From NCBI RefSeq assembly GCF_038003525.1, contig NZ_JBBOPI010000001.1, positions 1,169,001-1,233,000 on the forward strand: a DNA stretch of 64,000 nt, given 5' to 3'. Positions 44,786-53,487 of this stretch are shown piece after piece (the stretch's first letter is position 1; the number at the start of each line of letters is the position of its first letter). The notes beneath the pieces are model-generated. The model saw nothing but the letters and a program-made list of their open reading frames with translations. It searched no databases and had not been told where the DNA came from. Position numbers and translations under genes: made by a program. Origin of the DNA: Solibacillus sp. FSL H8-0538 (GTDB taxonomy: Bacteria; Bacillota; Bacilli; Bacillales_A; Planococcaceae).

Positions 44786-44992
44786 GGTGTTTACCAAAAC
44801 ATGTGCTTTACTTTAAAAGAAAGTGTACAACTTTATAAGCACATGGAACGGAAGGCGGCGACTCCTGTGGGAAAAGCGTGAGCCTTGAGACCCCGCACGA
44901 AGCGAAGCGGAGGAGGAGGCTCAAGCCACGCCCGCGGAAAGCGACCGCCTGGAGTGGAATGTGCTGTCAAGTACATATTTTGGTGTAGAGCC
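44786..44992. repeat. Dispersed repeat family 1, full copy
   Basis: The ends match 589-710. The central part adds a GC-rich core (GGCGACTCCTGTGGGA, GAGACCCCGC, CGAAGCGGAGGAGG, CGCCCGCGGAAAGCGACC). This core resembles a repeat common in intergenic DNA of Bacillaceae (from memory) and shares landmarks with family 2 at 22.2 kb. It lies upstream of the SulP gene. Confidence 0.85.
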
Positions 44993-45035
44993 CTATTTTT
45001 AGTAATATAAAAATTTAAGGTGAAGAAGGGGTTGT

Positions 45036-46784
45036 ATGTCTCGTATTTGGACGGGAAGGTTTCAAGGCTATTCGTTTAATCATTTTAAAAAGGATTTATT
45101 ATCGGGCATAATCGTTGGGATTGTAGCTGTCCCACTAGCAATGTCATTTGCTATTGCATCTGGTGTTAAGCCTGAATACGGCATTTACACGGCAATTATA
45201 GCAGGGCTTTTAATTTCGCTACTCGGCGGCTCGAAATATCAAATTGGTGGCCCAACTGGAGCTTTTGTACCAGTATTACTTGGTATAGTGCTAGTTTATG
45301 GCTACGAGAACTTACTGATTGCAGGTGTTATGGCTGGAACGATGCTCGTGCTAATGGGGATATTTAAGCTTGGGACGCTCATTAAATTCATCCCTAGACC
45401 TGTTACAGTTGGCTTTACAGCAGGGATTGCCGTTACTATTTTTGCTGGACAGGTTGGAAACTTTCTTGGATTAACTGGGATGAAGCAACATGAAAAGTTC
45501 CATGAAAATATTTTAGAAATTGTTTCTCATCTAAATACCGTAAATATTTTTAGCATCGTTGTGGCGGTGATTAGCTTAGTGACCATATTATTAACGCCGC
45601 GTGTGTTACCAAAAGTGCCAGGTGCACTTGTTGGTATTATTCTTTCGGCGATGGTAACAATCCTATTTTTACCGGGACAAGTGGCTACAATTGGCTCTAC
45701 ATATGGCACCATTCCGAATACTTTGCCGCAATTTTCCATTCCGGAAATTACATTTGAACGCCTTTATTTACTGTTAGGTCCGGCATTCGTTATTGCCATG
45801 CTTGGTGGGATTGAATCACTACTTTCTGCTGTTGTTGCCGATGGAATGACGAATAGTAAGCATAATAGTAATCGTGAATTGATCGGTCAAGGGATTGCTA
45901 ATATCGTAACACCATTTTTCGGAGGAATTCCGGCGACAGGTGCAATTGCCCGCACAGCTACAAATATTAAGACGGGTGCTACTTCGCCGATGTCTGGTGT
46001 TATTCACGCCATCTTTGTTTTGTTGACGCTCTTAGTTCTTGCGCCATATGCCGTTCATATTCCACTTGCAAGCTTAGCACCTGTTCTTATGATTGTTGCG
46101 TGGAATATGAGTGAGCGCCATCATTTTTCACATATCCTAAAATTAAAGTCAGGGGATTCACTCGTCCTTGTTATTACGTTTTTATTAACAGTATTTACGA
46201 GCTTAACATTTGCGGTACAGGTTGGACTCATGCTAGCGGTGGTCTTATTTGCGAAGCGTATGAGTGAAGTGCTTGTCGTGACAAAGGTGCTTCCTGATTT
46301 AGAAACGACAGAAGGAAAGCTACTTGCCGACATGGTGTCAGATACTCATGATTGTCCCCAAATAAGCGTCTATACGATTGAAGGACCGTTATTCTTCGGT
46401 GCGGCCCAAACATTTGAGCAGTCGATTTTAAATACAATTCATTATCATCCAAGGGTACTTATTTTGCGAATGAGCAAGGTACCGTTCATTGATACGACCG
46501 GTGAAGAGTATTTCCGAAATATTGTCCGAAATTTTACAGAACAAGGTGGAAAGGTCCTTGTAACAGGGGTACAATCCAGTTTAAAACAGATGCTTGATGC
46601 GAATGGGTTAACAGAGGAAATTGGTCAGGAAAACTTTTATACGCAAACAGGCGATGCTATTACTGGAGCAATCGAATGCATCAACCACAAATCATGTAAC
46701 AGCTGTAAACATTTTGTGTTTCGTGAATGCCAGCAGTTATCTCAAAATAAAGCACGGAGTCTTAAGGGAAAAATCTATTTATGA
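45036..46784 (+). CDS. SulP-family anion transporter with STAS domain and Cys-rich tail
   Basis: The 582-residue protein has the SulP membrane domain (about residues 15-400), with KDLLSGIIVGIVAVPLAMSF, the IGGPTGAFVP motif and about 12-14 helices. A cytoplasmic STAS domain follows (about 440-545, VLILRMSKVPFIDTTGEEYF). Substrates in the family are sulfate, bicarbonate or other anions; none can be assigned. The last 30 residues add CINHKSCNSCKHFVFREC, a possible metal-binding cluster not standard for SulP. GAAGAAGGGG precedes the ATG. It is followed by a terminator and then the spoIIA promoter. Confidence 0.9.
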   Translation: MSRIWTGRFQGYSFNHFKKDLLSGIIVGIVAVPLAMSFAIASGVKPEYGIYTAIIAGLLISLLGGSKYQIGGPTGAFVPVLLGIVLVYGYENLLIAGVMAGTMLVLMGIFKLGTLIKFIPRPVTVGFTAGIAVTIFAGQVGNFLGLTGMKQHEKFHENILEIVSHLNTVNIFSIVVAVISLVTILLTPRVLPKVPGALVGIILSAMVTILFLPGQVATIGSTYGTIPNTLPQFSIPEITFERLYLLLGPAFVIAMLGGIESLLSAVVADGMTNSKHNSNRELIGQGIANIVTPFFGGIPATGAIARTATNIKTGATSPMSGVIHAIFVLLTLLVLAPYAVHIPLASLAPVLMIVAWNMSERHHFSHILKLKSGDSLVLVITFLLTVFTSLTFAVQVGLMLAVVLFAKRMSEVLVVTKVLPDLETTEGKLLADMVSDTHDCPQISVYTIEGPLFFGAAQTFEQSILNTIHYHPRVLILRMSKVPFIDTTGEEYFRNIVRNFTEQGGKVLVTGVQSSLKQMLDANGLTEEIGQENFYTQTGDAITGAIECINHKSCNSCKHFVFRECQQLSQNKARSLKGKIYL

Positions 46785-46835
46785 AACGGAAGCACACGCC
46801 CCAGTGTTCATACCTAACAAAATAATATTTTTCGC

Positions 46836-46876
46836 CGAATAAGGTGTGACTAAATTTGTCACGCCTTATTTTTTTA
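46836..46876 (+). terminator. Terminator of the SulP gene
   Basis: GAATAAGGTGTGAC pairs with GTCACGCCTTATT, followed by T residues. Confidence 0.9.
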
Positions 46877-46973
46877 TGTTTAAAAACAGGGCGGATTTTC
46901 CATACTGCAAGTAACTTCTAGTGTGTCACTTCTGCACTACTATTAGCGAATCAGTTCTAGTTTTGTCATTCAG

Positions 46974-47000
46974 AAAGGAAAGCTCCTATTCATGTGGAAT
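46974..47000 (+). promoter_or_regulatory. SigH-type promoter of the spoIIA operon
   Basis: AAAGGAAAG (46974-46982) fits the SigH -35 RNAGGAWWW except its last base. GTGGAAT (46994-47000) fits the -10 RNNGAAT exactly, and the spacing is 11 bp. In B. subtilis spoIIA is driven by SigH and Spo0A. Confidence 0.75.
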
Positions 47001-47024
47001 AGCGAAACAAGAGGGGGCGAGAAA

Positions 47025-47378
47025 ATGAAGTTTGATATCACAATGTATCCAAATGAAATTGCGGTCATTCGGTTATTTGGTGAGCTGGATCATCATGAAA
47101 CTGAAAAAGTACGCGCACATATTTCAAAAACTATTTTGCAAGGCAATGTGAAAACAATTATTTGGAATCTAGAGCATTTGCATTTTATGGATAGTTCCGG
47201 CATCGGGCTAATTTTAGGAAGAATACGTGAGTTAAGGGCGGTAGATGGACATACAGTTTTACTCAATCCATCGCCTACTATGCAAAAGATTTTTCAGTTT
47301 TCCGGACTCGGTGCATACACAATGAACGGACTGGAACAGACAGCGATTATGCAGGCAAGGGGGATTGTCAATGGATAA
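47025..47378 (+). CDS. spoIIAA: SpoIIAA, anti-anti-sigma factor
   Basis: The 117-residue STAS protein frees SigF by binding SpoIIAB. The phosphorylated serine lies in HFMDSSGIGLILGR; Ser58 is at the same number as in B. subtilis. I chose ATG 47025, after GAGGGGGCGAG. An in-frame ATG at 46992 overlaps the promoter -10 box, so it should not be in the mRNA. The spoIIAB start lies eight bases before its end. Confidence 0.95.
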   Translation: MKFDITMYPNEIAVIRLFGELDHHETEKVRAHISKTILQGNVKTIIWNLEHLHFMDSSGIGLILGRIRELRAVDGHTVLLNPSPTMQKIFQFSGLGAYTMNGLEQTAIMQARGIVNG

Positions 47379-47811
47379 CGAAATGACACTGACGTTTTTG
47401 GCGCGCAGTGAAAATGAAGGCCTTGCGCGGATGGCTGTTACAAGCTTTGTCGCACAGTTGGATCCGACAATCGATGAACTATCAGAATGTAAAACAATCA
47501 TCTCAGAGGCAGTTTCTAATGCAATTATTCATGGCTATGCAGGAAATCCAAATGGCGTTATTACAGTACATGCAGTGCGAGATTTTGACGTCATTAGTGT
47601 GGCGATTAAAGACGAGGGTTGCGGCATTGCGGATATTGAACAAGCAAAAGAGCCGTTGTTTACAACAAAATCTGAAATTGAACGGTCTGGCATGGGCTTT
47701 ACTATTATGGAAAGCTTTTCGGATCATCTGCAAGTAGAGTCGGTCATCGGGGAAGGAACGGTCATAACTTTTACGAAGCAAATTTCTTCTGTCCGTACAC
47801 TCGTAACGTAA
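47371..47811 (+). CDS. spoIIAB: SpoIIAB, anti-sigma factor and SpoIIAA kinase
   Basis: The 146-residue GHKL kinase holds SigF inactive and phosphorylates SpoIIAA. Its ATP site shows the N box EAVSNAIIHGY (near residue 48), G1 box KDEGCGIADIE (near 78) and G2 box ERSGMGFTIM (near 105). I chose ATG 47371, with AAGGGGG upstream, giving MDNEMTLTF like B. subtilis MKNEMHLEF; a TTG two codons earlier is less likely. Confidence 0.95.
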   Translation: MDNEMTLTFLARSENEGLARMAVTSFVAQLDPTIDELSECKTIISEAVSNAIIHGYAGNPNGVITVHAVRDFDVISVAIKDEGCGIADIEQAKEPLFTTKSEIERSGMGFTIMESFSDHLQVESVIGEGTVITFTKQISSVRTLVT

Positions 47812-47823
47812 AGACATAGGGGG

Positions 47824-48609
47824 ATGAGGACAATCGAACAGCCGTCTGAAACGTTGTTGACACAGGATGAAATGCGGATGCTCATTGCGCATTCGCAAGC
47901 TGGTGATAAAGAGGCGAGAAAACGGATGATTGAGGGCAATACGAGGCTTGTGTGGTCTATTGTACAACGCTTTGCCTCGCGTGGTGTAGAGTTGGAGGAT
48001 TTATTTCAAATCGGCTGCATCGGCTTAATGAAATCCATCGATAAGTTTGATCTTTCCTATGAGGTGAAATTTTCAACGTATGCGGTGCCGATGATTATTG
48101 GAGAAATCCAGCGTTTTCTCCGCGACGATGGCATGGTCAAGGTTAGCCGTTCTATTCGGGAGCTAAATTTCAAAATTCGGCATGCTACCGATGACTATAT
48201 GAAAACGCATGAAAAGCCGCCGTCGATAATGGAACTCGCAAATCTACTCGGTGTTTCGCATGAGGATATTTTAATGGCGGCCGACGCTATGCGGGATCCC
48301 GCTTCGCTTCATGAGCAACTATTTGAAAATGATGGCGATTCTATTACGCTCATGGATCAAATGAAGGATGAAAAATCTGAATTACCGTTTGACTATATAC
48401 CATTGAAGGAGGTGTTAAAAAAGCTCGGGAAGCGCGAGCAATCAATTATTTATTTCCGCTACTTTTTAGATTTAACACAAACGGAAATCGCCGACAGACT
48501 AGGTATTTCACAAGTACAAGTTTCAAGGCTTGAGAAGAAAATATTAGCGCAACTTAAAGTCTGGATGGAAGCTAATGCAACTAGAACAACAAAGACGGTG
48601 AATAAATGA
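47824..48609 (+). CDS. sigF: RNA polymerase sigma-F, forespore-specific
   Basis: The 261-residue sigma factor directs the first forespore-specific transcription. Region 2 (GNTRLVWSIVQRFASRGVEL, then EDLFQIGCIGLMKSIDKFDL and FSTYAVPMIIGEIQRF), region 3 and region 4 (LTQTEIADRLGISQVQVSRL) are complete. The ATG at 47824 touches its AGGGGG ribosome site, so the start is slightly uncertain, but the length agrees with B. subtilis SigF (255). The stop overlaps the next ATG (ATGA). Confidence 0.95.
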   Translation: MRTIEQPSETLLTQDEMRMLIAHSQAGDKEARKRMIEGNTRLVWSIVQRFASRGVELEDLFQIGCIGLMKSIDKFDLSYEVKFSTYAVPMIIGEIQRFLRDDGMVKVSRSIRELNFKIRHATDDYMKTHEKPPSIMELANLLGVSHEDILMAADAMRDPASLHEQLFENDGDSITLMDQMKDEKSELPFDYIPLKEVLKKLGKREQSIIYFRYFLDLTQTEIADRLGISQVQVSRLEKKILAQLKVWMEANATRTTKTVNK

Positions 48610-50048
48610 CAAATCAGCTTTTCAGTTCCGTAGAAGAAGCAGAGCAATTTTTAAGTTCCAAGTTTGGTAATGGCGATTCATTTGATGTTTGCATTAAGCG
48701 GATCTTTATTAGAAATATGGATACGCTTATTGTTTATATTAGTGGCCTTGTGAACGGCGATAGCATTACTGAAATACTCTCAGATTTGCAATTTGTAGCG
48801 GAAGAGGAAATAGAAGACGATAAAGAGTATTTTCATGAACATTTCAATTATTACGGGACGGATGAAGCGCCTACAATTGATGAATTTTTGCTCGGTATAT
48901 TAAGTGGACGAGTAGGATTTGTAACAGCACATGGTTACTGCTATTTAGCAGAATTCCGGAATTATCCTGGACGTAATCCAGAAGAGCCTGATAATGAAAA
49001 AGTTATTCGTGGTTCACGGGACGGCTTTGCTGAAAATATTATTCAAAATGTAGCGCTGATTCGACGTCGTATTCGGAGTACTGAGTTGCGTTTTAATATG
49101 CACAAAATTTCCACGCTTGGTCAGACAGATGTGAGCATTTCGTATATGAACAATCTGGTCAATGAAGAACATTTAAAGTGGATTCAAGACCGATTTAAGT
49201 TGATCAAACATGACGGACTCACTATGGCGGACAAGTCACTAGAGGAATGGTTATTTAAGCAAAGATTTCATCCGATGCCATTTGTTCGCTATTCAGAGCG
49301 CCCAGATATTGTAGCGGCGCACTTATTAGAAGGGCATATTGCGATAGTTGTTGATACGTCTCCGTCCGTTATGCTTATGCCGGTGACAATGTTTCACTTA
49401 CTACAGCACGCGGAGGAATATCGGCAGGCTCCGGTCATTGGCTCGATTATGCGGTTACTACGTTATGTAGCTGTAATTCTAAGCCTTGTTTTATTGCCGC
49501 TGTGGTATTTATTTGCCACACATGAACAATTTTTACCGGACAAACTTTCCTTTTTAGGGGTAGCAGAACCGAGTGAGGTACCGCTCTTTTTACAATTGCT
49601 AATTGCTGATATTGGGCTCGAATACTTACGGATTGCGGCCATTCATACACCTACACCACTGTCGACCGCCATGGGGTTAGTTGCGGGTGTTATTATCGGA
49701 CAAATCGCTATTGAGGTCGGGTTATTTTCAGGTGAGGTCGTATTGTATACAGCGATTGCAGCAATCTTCACGTTTGCTATTCCGAATTATGAACTCAGTA
49801 TTTCAGTAAAAGTGTTTCGGATACTACTTCTTAGTGCAACGGCAATTGCAGGAGCAAACGGTTTTTTCATCGCCATTTTTATTATTTTTTCTTATTTATG
49901 TTCATTAAAGCCGATGAGGGTGCCGTATATGTGGCCGCTCGTTCCATTTTTCCCAAAGGCTTTCCTGCGCGTATTTATTCGTTTCCCAATGTCGGATGAC
50001 GCACCGAGACCGTATATTGTGGGGGCAAAACAGCGGAAACGGTCATGA
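48606..50048 (+). CDS. spoVAF: SpoVAF, GerA-family spore membrane protein
   Basis: The 480-residue protein has the GerAA-type N-domain (CIKRIFIRNMDTLIVYISGL), the RIRSTELRFNMHKISTLGQT segment and, after about residue 275, four to five membrane helices with LPLWYLFATHEQFLP and HTPTPLSTAMGLVAGVIIGQ. It matches SpoVAF, which ends the spoVA operon in B. subtilis. Here it follows sigF directly with a four-base overlap, and spoVAA to spoVAE are not between them. SpoVAF modulates spore germination with the SpoVA dipicolinate channel. It is probably expressed with sigF. Confidence 0.88.
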   Translation: MTNQLFSSVEEAEQFLSSKFGNGDSFDVCIKRIFIRNMDTLIVYISGLVNGDSITEILSDLQFVAEEEIEDDKEYFHEHFNYYGTDEAPTIDEFLLGILSGRVGFVTAHGYCYLAEFRNYPGRNPEEPDNEKVIRGSRDGFAENIIQNVALIRRRIRSTELRFNMHKISTLGQTDVSISYMNNLVNEEHLKWIQDRFKLIKHDGLTMADKSLEEWLFKQRFHPMPFVRYSERPDIVAAHLLEGHIAIVVDTSPSVMLMPVTMFHLLQHAEEYRQAPVIGSIMRLLRYVAVILSLVLLPLWYLFATHEQFLPDKLSFLGVAEPSEVPLFLQLLIADIGLEYLRIAAIHTPTPLSTAMGLVAGVIIGQIAIEVGLFSGEVVLYTAIAAIFTFAIPNYELSISVKVFRILLLSATAIAGANGFFIAIFIIFSYLCSLKPMRVPYMWPLVPFFPKAFLRVFIRFPMSDDAPRPYIVGAKQRKRS

Positions 50049-50157
50049 ACGCACATTGCACGAGACTCTCTCCTATGTTAAAGTTCAACATATGATATTT
50101 TGTGACTTTTAAGAAAATTAGCGTGTACATGCTAATGTGGACAAAGGAGAGAGAACT

Positions 50158-51477
50158 ATGCATTTTTACGGAACGCAGGGCATTAATGAAAACGGACATT
50201 TAACAATTGGTGCAGTGGATACGACTGAGCTTGCAGAAACGTACGGGACACCTTTATTCGTGTACGATACCGCATTAATTCGCAAGCGTGCGCGTGGATT
50301 CATCGATACATTTAAACAGTTAGGTGTAACAGCGCAAGTTGCTTACGCATCAAAAGCATTTGCTTGTGTAGCCGTGTATCAGCTAGTAGCAGAGGAAGAT
50401 TTATCACTGGATGTTGTATCTGGAGGCGAGCTTTATACAGCACTTAAATCTGGATTCCCGGCGGAGCGCATTCATTTCCACGGGAATAATAAATCGGTTT
50501 TGGAGTTAGAGCTTGCATTTGATTCGAAAATTGGCTGTATTGTAGTCGATAACTTCTATGAAATTGGACTACTAAAAGACATTTCTGAAGCAAAACAACA
50601 ACCTATGAATATATTATTACGCGTTACACCAGGCGTTGAAGCGCATACACATGATTTCATTACAACAGGTCAAGCTGATTCAAAATTCGGCTTTGATTTA
50701 AATAACGGTCAGGCAGATGAAGCATTTGCGCAAGTGAATGGTCATGAATACTTACAACTTTTAGGCTTACATTGCCATATTGGCTCTCAGATCTTTGAAA
50801 CGGACGGCTTTAGTTTAGCGGCGGGTAAAGTGATGCAAAAAATGGGTGCTTGGAAAGAGGCGCACAACTTTGAATGTACCGTATTAAATTTAGGTGGTGG
50901 CTTCGGTATTCGTTATACAGAAGAGGACAAACCACTTGAGCCTCATGAGTATGTGGCAGAGATGATAAAAACTGTACAAGAAGAGGCACGTGCGTTAAAA
51001 TTAGCAATGCCGGAGATTTGGATCGAACCAGGTCGTTCTTTAGTTGGGGATGCAGGTACATCTTTATACACAATTGGTTCACAAAAAACCGTTCCTGGTG
51101 TACGTGAGTATATTGCAGTTGATGGTGGTATGAGCGATAATATTCGTCCAGCACTATACGATGCAAAATATGAGGCGGTCATTGCAAATAAAGCAAATGA
51201 CGACAAAAAAAGTACATACACTGTAGCAGGAAAGCTATGTGAGTCAGGTGATAAGTTAATTATTGATGCACCGTTACAACAAGTAAGCCCCGGTGATATT
51301 TTAGCGATGTTCTGTACCGGAGCATACGGTTATTCAATGGCGTCTAACTACAATCGTGTACCTAGACCAGCTGTTGTGTTTGCTGAAGCTGGCGTGCATC
51401 AGCTAGTAATTAAACGTGAAAGCTATGAAGATATCGTTGTCAATGATCTCCCGTTAACATTAAAAAAGGGTGAGTAA
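50158..51477 (+). CDS. lysA: Diaminopimelate decarboxylase
   Basis: The 439-residue PLP enzyme makes L-lysine from meso-diaminopimelate. The PLP lysine is in VAYASKAFACVAV (near residue 65). The HIGSQIFE and GGGFGIRY phosphate-binding segments and EPGRSLVGDAG are present, and the C-terminal active-site part has MFCTGAYGYSMASNYNR. I chose ATG 50158 (MHFYGTQG) after AAAGGAGAG. The position between spoVA-type genes and ribT matches B. subtilis. Confidence 0.96.
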   Translation: MHFYGTQGINENGHLTIGAVDTTELAETYGTPLFVYDTALIRKRARGFIDTFKQLGVTAQVAYASKAFACVAVYQLVAEEDLSLDVVSGGELYTALKSGFPAERIHFHGNNKSVLELELAFDSKIGCIVVDNFYEIGLLKDISEAKQQPMNILLRVTPGVEAHTHDFITTGQADSKFGFDLNNGQADEAFAQVNGHEYLQLLGLHCHIGSQIFETDGFSLAAGKVMQKMGAWKEAHNFECTVLNLGGGFGIRYTEEDKPLEPHEYVAEMIKTVQEEARALKLAMPEIWIEPGRSLVGDAGTSLYTIGSQKTVPGVREYIAVDGGMSDNIRPALYDAKYEAVIANKANDDKKSTYTVAGKLCESGDKLIIDAPLQQVSPGDILAMFCTGAYGYSMASNYNRVPRPAVVFAEAGVHQLVIKRESYEDIVVNDLPLTLKKGE

Positions 51478-51480
51478 GCT

Positions 51481-51582
51481 TTGAAAATTTCAAAATGGAT
51501 GTTATTAGTATTTATTTTAGTATTTTGCGCATTTTGGGCAATTTTATATCTATTTTGGATCATTCCAACGTTTATAGCGTAA
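51481..51582 (+). CDS. Predicted 33-residue membrane peptide after lysA
   Basis: A TTG at 51481 opens a 33-codon frame (KISKWMLLVFILVFCAFWAI and on to IIPTFIA). The product is one long membrane helix with a basic start. AAAGGGTGAG at the end of lysA lies about eight bases before the TTG, so translation coupled to lysA is plausible. I do not recognise the peptide. Confidence 0.5.
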   Translation: MKISKWMLLVFILVFCAFWAILYLFWIIPTFIA

Positions 51583-51664
51583 ATTCATGTAAATTTGTTT
51601 TATTGCAATATCTATTTTTGTAATGATAGGTATGCAATGATTAAAAATGAGGGAATGTTATATA

Positions 51665-52024
51665 ATGTTAGTACGATATAAAAAAGTGCTTGAAAAGATT
51701 GCAATGGGTTTAATTTCATTAATGCCGCAAGAAAAAGATTTAAAGAGATTAATGGAAACCATCCAACAATACGAGCAAGAAGATAATTGGGTTTTATATT
51801 TATGGAAAAAGGATGAGGAGTATGTTGGGATTGTTGGCGTACTTGCAGATGATGCAAATGCGACGATTCAGCATATTACCGTCATACCGTCATACCGTGG
51901 GGAAGGTGTAGCAATTGAAATGCTACAAGAGCTACGTGAGCTTGGCTACAAAGTTATTAAGCCAAATGAAGAAACAGAGCCTTTCATCCAAAAATGTATA
52001 CCAATCTTAAAAGAAGCTGACTAA
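51665..52024 (+). CDS. ribT: RibT, GNAT-family acetyltransferase
   Basis: The 119-residue protein begins MLVRYKKVLEKIAMGLISLM, nearly the same as B. subtilis RibT ([20 protein letters not shown]). It has a GNAT acetyl-CoA fold with IQHITVIPSYRGEGVAIEML, although the usual Q/RxxGxG/A loop is only partly kept. In B. subtilis it ends the rib operon; no riboflavin genes lie upstream here. Its substrate is unknown. I chose ATG 51665. Confidence 0.88.
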   Translation: MLVRYKKVLEKIAMGLISLMPQEKDLKRLMETIQQYEQEDNWVLYLWKKDEEYVGIVGVLADDANATIQHITVIPSYRGEGVAIEMLQELRELGYKVIKPNEETEPFIQKCIPILKEAD

Positions 52025-52038
52025 TGTCGGCTTCTTTT

Positions 52039-52096
52039 TTGTGGATAAGAAAGGGAATTTTCTTGCCCTATTTTGGGCCGAGCTGCGTTTTTCTTA
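52039..52096 (+). repeat. Dispersed repeat family 4, copy e (internally deleted)
   Basis: It begins GTGGATAAGAAAG and ends with GCCCTATTTTGGGCCGAGCTGC and a TTTTTCTT tail. It lacks the middle of the family element. It lies behind ribT and covers the end of the leftward ypuF-like gene (stop at 52068). Confidence 0.7.
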
Positions 52097-52580
52097 ATTT
52101 TTCGGCACGGGCTTCAAGAATATCTGAGCGGTCGCGTAGCATATGTTTATTGAAAAGAAAGGCAGGATCTTGTTCGGGTTGCTTAGCAATTTGTTCGCAC
52201 ACCAAAGTTTGCAATGTAGTATTTGTCAGCGTAAGCTGAAATGGTTCAAACGGTCTATTTTGTGTAATACAGTATAGTGTCGCGTCTACATCTAGCATTA
52301 GTTTACTTGTATCTACATAATCAAAAAATTTCGAGCCCTTATTTGCTTCAAAATTTACTTTTGCCTTTAGTAAGATGCGCTGAGCACCAATGGTATTGCC
52401 ACGTCGCAAATGGTACATCCCTGTTGCTAGTTGCACATAGCCAACGAGTGGGTGATCCTTAACGCCAGGCGCAATTTCCTTCCAGTATTCCTCCAACACT
52501 TCATGGCATTCAAAATAATCTTCATTGCCATTGAAATATGTACAATAATCAACAAATAGATGATGAAACAATGGATGCAT
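52068..52580 (-). CDS. ypuF: YpuF-like protein (DUF309)
   Basis: The 170-residue protein has the DUF309 signature YFECHEVLEEYWKE (near residue 18-35), a helical repeat fold with conserved His and Glu, and HPLVGYVQLATGMYHLRRGN. Function unknown. I chose the ATG at 52578-52580 after GGAAAGGTG. In B. subtilis ypuF lies in the same place between ribT and scpA but, as I recall, on the same strand as both; here it is inverted. Confidence 0.85.
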   Translation of the reverse strand: MHPLFHHLFVDYCTYFNGNEDYFECHEVLEEYWKEIAPGVKDHPLVGYVQLATGMYHLRRGNTIGAQRILLKAKVNFEANKGSKFFDYVDTSKLMLDVDATLYCITQNRPFEPFQLTLTNTTLQTLVCEQIAKQPEQDPAFLFNKHMLRDRSDILEARAEKLRKTQLGPK

Positions 52581-52704
52581 TCTTATCACCTTTCCTCTAT
52601 ACTGAATTTGTTAATAACAGTCAGGTTGTCAGACAAAACGTATTGTTTCGGCTGAAAAACGTGTTATGATTATTTTTCGACTAGAAATGACAGGTGGTAC
52701 CAAT

Positions 52705-53487
52705 ATGTCCTATGAAGTAAAGTTAGACGCCTTTTCAGGGCCTCTTGATTTATTATTACACTTAATTCATCGCTTGGAAATTGATATTTATGATATTCCG
52801 ATGGCTGAGTTAACATCGCAATATATCGATCATATCCATGCAATGCAAACGCTTGAACTAAACGAAGCAAGCGAATATTTAGTAATGGCTGCAACACTCC
52901 TAGCAATAAAAAGCCGTATGTTGCTACCGATACATGAAGGTGAAATTGATGAATCAGAGCTTGAAGTAGACGGGCCTGACCCTCGTGAGGAGCTCGTTAC
53001 GCGCCTTATTGAATATAAAAAATATAAAGAAGCGGCGTCAGAATTACAAGTATTAGAAACAGAGCGTGCGCAAGTTTATACGAAACCGCCCTCTGATTTA
53101 TCAGAGTTTATGCCAGAAGAGCAACTTGTTCTTTTTGATGCGAATGTTAATGTGTACGATATGTTAAGTGCCTTCCAAAAGCTCATGCGCCGTAAGCAGT
53201 TAAAAAAACCATTACATACGCGTGTGGCAAGACAAGAAATCTCGGTGAAAGAACAAATGCGCGTTGTTGTTGATGTATTAAAGAACCGTGGTGGAAGGGC
53301 TATGTTTTCAGAGCTATTCCCATATGATGATAAAGCAACACTAGTTGTGACTTTTTTAACCTTGCTTGAATTAATGAAACGCCAAGTCGTTTTTGTAGAA
53401 CAGCAACATAACTTCGATGATCTCACTGTACTTTTACAAAAGGAGGATATTGGCGATGAACTCGAACAATTTGATGAGCAAAATTGA
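52705..53487 (+). CDS. scpA: ScpA, condensin kleisin subunit
   Basis: The 260-residue protein bridges Smc heads in the chromosome-segregation condensin. The N-domain starts SYEVKLDAFSGPLDLLLHLI, then AAEYLVMAATLLAIKSRMLL-type helices (EASEYLVMAATLLAIKS here). The C-terminal winged helix covers about residues 180-255. I chose ATG 52705, preceded by AGGTGG. scpB begins within its last 32 bases. Confidence 0.95.
   Translation: MSYEVKLDAFSGPLDLLLHLIHRLEIDIYDIPMAELTSQYIDHIHAMQTLELNEASEYLVMAATLLAIKSRMLLPIHEGEIDESELEVDGPDPREELVTRLIEYKKYKEAASELQVLETERAQVYTKPPSDLSEFMPEEQLVLFDANVNVYDMLSAFQKLMRRKQLKKPLHTRVARQEISVKEQMRVVVDVLKNRGGRAMFSELFPYDDKATLVVTFLTLLELMKRQVVFVEQQHNFDDLTVLLQKEDIGDELEQFDEQN

Noticed and set aside
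46900-46972. Possible second TTGCAAGTAA-type repeat before spoIIA
   Set aside because: Only one CTGCAAGTAACTTC occurrence is seen and there is no periodic continuation.
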